This document shows, piece after piece, positions 59,271-64,000 of a stretch of DNA of 64,000 nt (the stretch's first letter is position 1; each line of letters begins with the position of its first letter). The DNA lies in assembly GCF_963877135.1 (NCBI RefSeq), contig NZ_CAWNSW010000143.1, positions 68,188 to 132,187 of the forward strand, written 5' to 3'. The stretch comes from Stenomitos frigidus_A (GTDB taxonomy: Bacteria; Cyanobacteriota; Cyanobacteriia; Leptolyngbyales; Leptolyngbyaceae). The position numbers and the translations under genes were made by a program. Below the pieces are notes generated by a model. The model was given only the letters and a program-made list of their open reading frames with translations, made no database searches and was not told the origin of the DNA.

Positions 59271-60704
59271 CTACACACGCCCTCTCAGCGACTGCGCCAT
59301 TTCATTGGGCTTCGGCGACATCTCCAAGGCAACTTCTTCTGTAATCCGTCCCGCTTCATAGAGTTTGTAAAGCGACTGATTCATCGTACACATGCCGTCA
59401 AAGGTGCAACGCGGGATGATCTGCTCAATCTCCTCGATTTCGCCTCGCCGAATGAAATCTTTAATTGCATCCGTGTTGATCAGAATATCGTGGAATGCTG
59501 CCCGTTTGCCATCAGTCGTCCGGCACAGGCCTTGAGAAATAACTGCAACCATTGACTCTGCCAGCGAAATCCGAATCGGCTCCTGCTGCTCTGGTTCAAA
59601 CAACTGCAAAATCCGCTCGATCGTCTTGACCGCACTGTTTGTATGCAGTGTCCCCATGACAAGGTGACCCGTCTGAGCCGCTTTAAGGGCCGTGTTGACC
59701 GTCTCTTTATCCCGCATTTCACCCACCAGAATTAAATCCGGATCTTCCCGAAGGGCAGCCTTCAGCGCATTATCAAACTTGCGGGTGTGGATGCCGACTT
59801 CGCGATGTTTGATCAACGACTTCTGACTCTTGTGCACAAATTCAATCGGGTCTTCGATGGTAATGATGTGCTTCGGCATCTCCTTGTTGATGTAGTCAAT
59901 CATGGCTGCCATCGTGGTGGACTTACCGGAGCCTGTCGGCCCTGTGACTAGAACCAGCCCTTTGTGATAGTGGCAAACGTCTTTGAAAACGGGTGGCAGG
60001 TTCAGCTGCTCCATCGTCAAGATTTTGAGCGGAATCAACCGCAGTACCATTGCCGGACCATGTAAGGAGTCAAAGATATTGATGCGCACGCGGGCAAAGT
60101 CGTACTGAGTGGCCGCGTCAAAATCCAGAGTTTCTTCAAATTCGCGGATGTCTTCTTCGCTGAGGATTTCGTGCAGCCAGCTATAAAAGGTTTCGCGATC
60201 GGTGACGGGCCAGTCAGTGGGATCAATTTCGCCCCGGTTCCGAAAACGTGGCACTTCACCGACACCCGCGTGAACATCTGAGTAGCCTTTATCGAAAGCA
60301 TGCCGCACAATTTCTGCCAGCGTTGGAGATCCCTGGCTAGGTTTGCGTGCGTTCGCAGGCATTGATGGTGGTGCCGTGGGTCGATGCCCCGCCGGAGGGG
60401 GAGGAGCGGCCGCAACAGGCGTAGAAACAACGGTTTGAGGCGGAGCCGGAGGTGGCGTATGAGCCGACACCCCAGTAGGCGTGACAACACTCGCAGGCTG
60501 AGTTGACACAACCGTTTGGTTTTGCAGCCCAGCAGGCACGGTAGAGATCATCGTTGGTGTTGCGCCGCCAGCGGGCATGGCTGCTGTCATCTGTTGCGTG
60601 GCAGCGATTGTCGTACCATTGTTGGCAGGCATGCGCACCGGCGGCGGGGGCGCCGGCGGGACACGCGGCGGCGGCGAACTCGGTGGACGCTGTGGTTCTG
60701 TCAT
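59271..60704 (-). CDS. pilT: type IV pilus retraction ATPase PilT
   Basis: 477 aa. A Pro/Ala-rich disordered N-terminus (1-115, PPSSPPPRVPPAPPPPV) precedes the PilT core: SLAEIVRHAFDKGYSDVH, Walker A VTGPTGSGKSTTMAAMIDYI, Asp box HIITIEDPIEFVH, Walker B DLILVGEMRDKETVNTALKAAQTGHLVMGTLHTNSA, and the C-terminal AESMVAVISQGLC with a late FIRRGEIEEIEQII. It powers pilus retraction in twitching and DNA uptake at the inner membrane. The long proline leader marks the PilT2-like cyanobacterial paralogue. Confidence 0.95.
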   Translation of the reverse strand: MTEPQRPPSSPPPRVPPAPPPPVRMPANNGTTIAATQQMTAAMPAGGATPTMISTVPAGLQNQTVVSTQPASVVTPTGVSAHTPPPAPPQTVVSTPVAAAPPPPAGHRPTAPPSMPANARKPSQGSPTLAEIVRHAFDKGYSDVHAGVGEVPRFRNRGEIDPTDWPVTDRETFYSWLHEILSEEDIREFEETLDFDAATQYDFARVRINIFDSLHGPAMVLRLIPLKILTMEQLNLPPVFKDVCHYHKGLVLVTGPTGSGKSTTMAAMIDYINKEMPKHIITIEDPIEFVHKSQKSLIKHREVGIHTRKFDNALKAALREDPDLILVGEMRDKETVNTALKAAQTGHLVMGTLHTNSAVKTIERILQLFEPEQQEPIRISLAESMVAVISQGLCRTTDGKRAAFHDILINTDAIKDFIRRGEIEEIEQIIPRCTFDGMCTMNQSLYKLYEAGRITEEVALEMSPKPNEMAQSLRGRV

Positions 60705-60985
60705 ATGCTACTTCTCTACAAAGCGTAGAGCGATAAACGCGATCAACGGACTCTCGTTAAAACCCGTGCAGTAATGCCGGTAGCGATGGTAGCTGAGCAG
60801 CAAAACAACGCGTGTAGGCTTTATCAGGCAGTCCGTGTAGTGCACCCATGGTTGCTCAGGCAACTGCGATCGTTTGTCTACGCTGCGCGTCTTTACTAAA
60901 ATAACAGACACCCATCTCTAGAGCAGTTTTCCCATAACGACCGTTGTCCTATCATTGCGAGGCTGAATCTCGTGAAAAAGAGTTT

Positions 60986-61210
60986 ATGAGCCACACCGAG
61001 AGTAAGACCGAAGCCTGGTACATCGTCAAACAAGACAATGGTCAGTGCAGTATTGTGCCTGGCAGTGAGGCTGAGTCTCCGAAGCCTGAGCCTCAGCCGG
61101 AAATAGAGGAGCCACCTGCTCTAGAGCGTTGGGGCCCCTATGCCTCTCAGTCAGAAGCGATCGCCAGGCGTGTTGGTTTAATCCGCGCTGGTAAATGCCA
61201 ACCAGCTTAA
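60986..61210 (+). CDS. small conserved cyanobacterial protein
   Basis: 74 aa from ATG 60986 with AAAAGAG upstream. WYIVKQDNGQCSIVPGSEAE is followed by a Pro/Glu-rich linker and ERWGPYASQSEAIARRVGLIRAGKCQPA. The WGPxxSxxEAIARRVGLIRAGKC ending is strongly conserved in small cyanobacterial proteins of unknown function. Convergent with cysC, only 8 nt between the ends. Confidence 0.75.
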   Translation: MSHTESKTEAWYIVKQDNGQCSIVPGSEAESPKPEPQPEIEEPPALERWGPYASQSEAIARRVGLIRAGKCQPA

Positions 61211-61218
61211 AACGCTCA

Positions 61219-61866
61219 CTAATGCAAGGATGCGTGCTGGTAAGCTGCATCTTTGGTAGGCGAGGCTTTGCGCTGACGTGCTGGCAAACTGCGTCGATCG
61301 TGGTGATACTCCAAGATCGCTGGCTCTAGCTGGCTGTCATCCCAGACGCTAGCACAGCTTAGCGCTTGCATGATTTTGGCGACACTCTCTTCTACCGTTT
61401 CTTGATCCGTAAAGCAAGTGATGTCAGGCTTTAGGGGCGCTTCATACGGCGCATCAAGACCGGTAAACTCCTTTACTTCCCCCATTCTCGCTGCTGCATA
61501 CAAGCCTTTAACATCACGCGATTCACAGATAGCGAAAGGTGCATTGACATAAACTTCGAGAAAGTTATGCATCATTGCTCTCATTTCATCACGTACCAGA
61601 CGATGCGGGCTAATCGTCGCAACGATGACGATGACCCCATTGCGGCTCAATAGATTGGCAACGAAACCGACTCGTCTAATATTGGTGTCTCGATCTTCTT
61701 TGGTATAACCGAGACCTTTAGATAAGTTGGTGCGAATGATATCGCCATCCAGCACCTCAACGTTAAGCTGCCGTTCTAAAAGTAAGCACTCCAAGGTTTT
61801 TGCGATCGTCGTCTTGCCCGCACCACTCAGCCCAGTGAGCCAAATGACCATACCATTCGTCTTCAT
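61219..61866 (-). CDS. cysC: adenylylsulfate kinase
   Basis: About 215 aa from ATG 61866 (TTG 61878 is in frame). P-loop WLTGLSGAGKTTIAKTLE, VEVLDGDIIRTNLSKGLGYTKEDRDTNIRRVGFVA (APS-binding), and VNAPFAICESRDVKGLYAAARMGEVKEFTGLDAPYEAP are the CysC signatures. It phosphorylates APS to PAPS. The last 40 residues (EYHHDRRSLPARQRKASPTK) are a basic extension beyond the usual end. It lies on the same strand as the sulfotransferase upstream, which would use PAPS. Confidence 0.96.
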   Translation of the reverse strand: MKTNGMVIWLTGLSGAGKTTIAKTLECLLLERQLNVEVLDGDIIRTNLSKGLGYTKEDRDTNIRRVGFVANLLSRNGVIVIVATISPHRLVRDEMRAMMHNFLEVYVNAPFAICESRDVKGLYAAARMGEVKEFTGLDAPYEAPLKPDITCFTDQETVEESVAKIMQALSCASVWDDSQLEPAILEYHHDRRSLPARQRKASPTKDAAYQHASLH

Positions 61867-62381
61867 GAATGAACCCAACCTTATTTTTTTATTTGTGTAT
61901 TTTGAGCAATGACTTTCTTATCAAGCTGGCAAACGGTTTAAACAACTTCAGAGGCCTGACTCAAGCAGTAGAGACATGCTGATCAATTTGGGCTATCAAT
62001 TCTGTCTGCACCATTACCTTTATCTTTACTTATGTCATTTTCAGGAATGATCCGGAAACATTAACTTACTCAACGTTGAGTCATCTAAGCAGCTAAAAGC
62101 GATTAAGAGGAGTGTTCATTTCCAGCGGTTAAACATCAAGCAAAGTCTCATGCATAGAGTAGAAATCAAGCTCAACCCACCGCAAGCTAGAATTTAATTT
62201 TTAACCTCCTCAGAGTTTTTACCCTGCGATCGCACTGAAAGACGCTTGGAAACGATCCGTTTTAAACGGTTGTTTAGAAAACATTTCATTTTAAAGAATA
62301 TTCTACAAACAGTTTTGCAGGTTGAAAGCTACTCAGACATCCTCTCCAAGAACGATTAAAGCGTCGAAGTATACAAGTTCA
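61867..62381. other. intergenic region between sulfotransferase and cysC
   Basis: 515 bases with no gene I can support. It is AT-rich and holds a 13-base palindrome CCGTTTTAAACGG near 62257 and the presumed cysC promoter. Confidence 0.5.
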
Positions 62382-63515
62382 CTACTCTTTAAGATGGAAT
62401 CTTTGCTTCAGTTGAATCCACTGTGTTCTTAGCTTCCAAAATTTACTGGTTTTCATAGCAGCAATAGCAGCATGTGTTTGCTCAAGCTGCTGGTGAAATT
62501 GATCTTTAAGCTGATTTCTGCTCTCTACGCATGTAGAAAAATCCTTCTGGAGTGTTTGATTGATATCTTGAAGCGCCTGGTTTGCTGCTTGAAGCTGCTG
62601 ACGCTCTTGAGCAATGTTTGCGAGTTCTGCTTGGGACGAGGAGAGCTGACTCTGCAAAGCAGTGACTTGATTGCTTAAGCCGCGTAAATCTAACCAATCT
62701 TTGAGCAACCAGGCAGTGGGTGAAATGAGCTCTTGATTAATCTGTACCGCAGCATCTTCAAAAGCGGCTGCCTCATTAAGCTGTTGATACAGAGCATACG
62801 GATTCGGAAAATAGCGCTGTATCAGAAGCGCTCGCTGAGACTGTAATGCTTGCGTTTTCAGCAAAGAGGCGTCGTAAATTTCTTCTTTAGGAGAGCTCAA
62901 TGGCATGCTTAAGTGCTGGCTGAGCAACTCTACGAAAGCAGTCGGGCGATCGACGATCTGCTTGAGATGAATCAACAAACATTTTTCAGAAAAACGCTGA
63001 TAAAAATCCAACACTAGCTGGTTATAATTCATCCATATCGCTAGAGCGAACTCAGGGTTTTGACGAAATGTGACGTCTCCCCTACGGTAGATGGAATCAA
63101 TAACTTCCCAGGGTGACCGATAGACCAAAAGAAATTTTGCGTCCGGAAGTAAATTTTCCCAAAAATTTAGGAAAAGGGTGGTTCTGGGATCTTTCCAACC
63201 CCAGGGTTGGGTCGAGGAAGCATTATCCCGGATCAGTATCCTCGCTTGATCAACATAGTATTCGGGAACGTTGATCGTATTCGCGACTGTCCAGCCATCG
63301 TTATTGAGGCCTATCGAGCCTAGAGCCTCTCGATGAAAATTGAGAAAATTAAGGTTTTCAAAATGCCCTTTAACATTACTGGAACTTTCTTCTAAAAGAC
63401 TTTGTCCAATATCCAAACCAGCACTTTGTAGAAGCGCTGTTGTTAAAGACGTCCCCGATCGATGCATGCCTGCAATAATCAGAATAGGCTGCTGGTTTTT
63501 CTCGGTGGTTTGCAT
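62382..63515 (-). CDS. PAPS-dependent sulfotransferase with coiled-coil tail
   Basis: 377 aa. The 5'-phosphosulfate loop is ILIIAGMHRSGTSLTTALL (residues 12-30), followed by GWKDPRTTLFLNFW and a 3'-phosphate segment LLVYRSPWEVIDSIYRR. Residues about 285-350 form a coiled coil (VTALQSQLSSSQAELANIAQERQQLQAA) ending in MKTSKFWKLRTQWIQLKQRF, a tail found on many cyanobacterial glycosyltransferases. It probably sulfates an exopolysaccharide or other glycan with PAPS made by the neighbouring cysC. Confidence 0.9.
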   Translation of the reverse strand: MQTTEKNQQPILIIAGMHRSGTSLTTALLQSAGLDIGQSLLEESSSNVKGHFENLNFLNFHREALGSIGLNNDGWTVANTINVPEYYVDQARILIRDNASSTQPWGWKDPRTTLFLNFWENLLPDAKFLLVYRSPWEVIDSIYRRGDVTFRQNPEFALAIWMNYNQLVLDFYQRFSEKCLLIHLKQIVDRPTAFVELLSQHLSMPLSSPKEEIYDASLLKTQALQSQRALLIQRYFPNPYALYQQLNEAAAFEDAAVQINQELISPTAWLLKDWLDLRGLSNQVTALQSQLSSSQAELANIAQERQQLQAANQALQDINQTLQKDFSTCVESRNQLKDQFHQQLEQTHAAIAAMKTSKFWKLRTQWIQLKQRFHLKE

Positions 63516-64000
63516 CTAAGAAAATCTCCACATCATAATTTCTGATCTCCAATTGTATCGAAAATAAAATATGAAAGCCAAATTCGCAGCAGGACTGCAG
63601 CACATCTTTTCTCCTTTTGGTTTAAGGAGCACGACTAAATGAGTGGGCGATCAATCAGGAAGTGGACAAAATTAAGCTAAACAGGATTGCAGTTATAAGT
63701 TGCAGCTTGTTTCTTCATAGGAGTGTGCTGATAACTGAAAGCAAGCAACGATCTTCAGCTTACTTAAGTGTTTTTACTTAGTAGCGTTGAATAACTCGTT
63801 AGGCCTGTTCTAGTATTCTCCGTCCTAGGAGAGAGATCCCGGTAGTTAATGTAAAGAATTAATGAAAAAAAGAAATAACCGACCGAGTTTTTACTAGATC
63901 TTTAAAGTGCCCAACTAAGAAAATAAGTAGCTGAGGGTTACAAAGCTCAGGTATGTAACGGTTCATGAATGAGCCAATTTCGAGGGAAACCGAAATCGTT
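63516..64000. other. window-edge intergenic region, nothing recognised
   Basis: 485 bases upstream of the sulfotransferase. Contains its likely promoter, but no gene, tRNA or repeat that I can support. Confidence 0.5.

Overview
The window is a cyanobacterial chromosome segment. The evidence is the very frequent HIP1-type octamer GCGATCGC, an aspartokinase with four ACT domains, a KaiB-fold protein, a GUN4 domain, DUF3493 and DUF3352 proteins, a CYP110-like P450, and heptameric (7-bp) tandem repeats typical of filamentous cyanobacteria. A Leptolyngbya/Oscillatoriales-type organism is my guess; the sequence alone does not fix the genus.

Layout. 1-11.1 kb: a mostly plus-strand run of small accessory enzymes, many with clear AAGGAG sites: a triple DUF3574 protein, an NHL/SMP-30 propeller, a heme-oxygenase-fold protein, a GST, a cupin, two GNATs, a VOC-like protein, DUF924, a frameshifted MGT-type glycosyltransferase and a SulP transporter. 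11.1-24.7 kb: a large HTH/NB-ARC/14xWD40 protein, a TetR regulator, an esterase, lysC, small conserved proteins, a secreted pentapeptide protein, a P450, a lone DppB-type permease and an EVE protein. 24.8-30.1 kb: a conflict-type island made of stacked toxin-antitoxin genes, a NACHT membrane protein and its small upstream partner. The partner's C-terminus and the NACHT N-terminus carry the same short GRDQI..I...GN motif, followed upstream by an exact 21-bp repeat array. 30.2-37.7 kb: housekeeping genes (coaX, alpha/beta hydrolase, Nudix, PrxQ, hisB, a double GT2, M20 amidohydrolase). 38.1-45.7 kb: a second conflict-type block with 21-bp arrays, a TIR-CHAT-NB-ARC-TPR protein, two frameshifted small genes, GH19, HicBA and a TIR protein with a helical tail. 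45.7-49.8 kb: DUF3352, a methyltransferase and a hydrolase. 50.0-57.9 kb: a stretch bounded by tRNA-Thr sequence in direct orientation. It contains a ParB fragment, a REP-associated transposase between perfect palindromes, a NACHT-GUN4 protein, molybdate uptake (modA, fused modBC, Mop) and a methyltransferase. 57.9-64.0 kb: DUF3493, a KaiB-fold protein with pilT, and cysC with a sulfotransferase.

The strongest lead for an undescribed system is 24.8-30.1 kb. A small helical, possibly membrane-acting protein and a NACHT receptor share a putative amyloid-type signalling motif in adjacent genes. Downstream, toxin-antitoxin pairs are each separated by decayed copies of the NACHT gene's 3' end. Five large STAND or CHAT proteins and two TIR domains in 64 kb suggest the strain invests heavily in self-limiting immunity or programmed cell death. 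This last statement is inference.

No CRISPR array, rRNA or integrase gene was seen. Several homopolymer-associated frameshifts (8.97, 43.19 and 43.42 kb) may be real decay or sequencing error.
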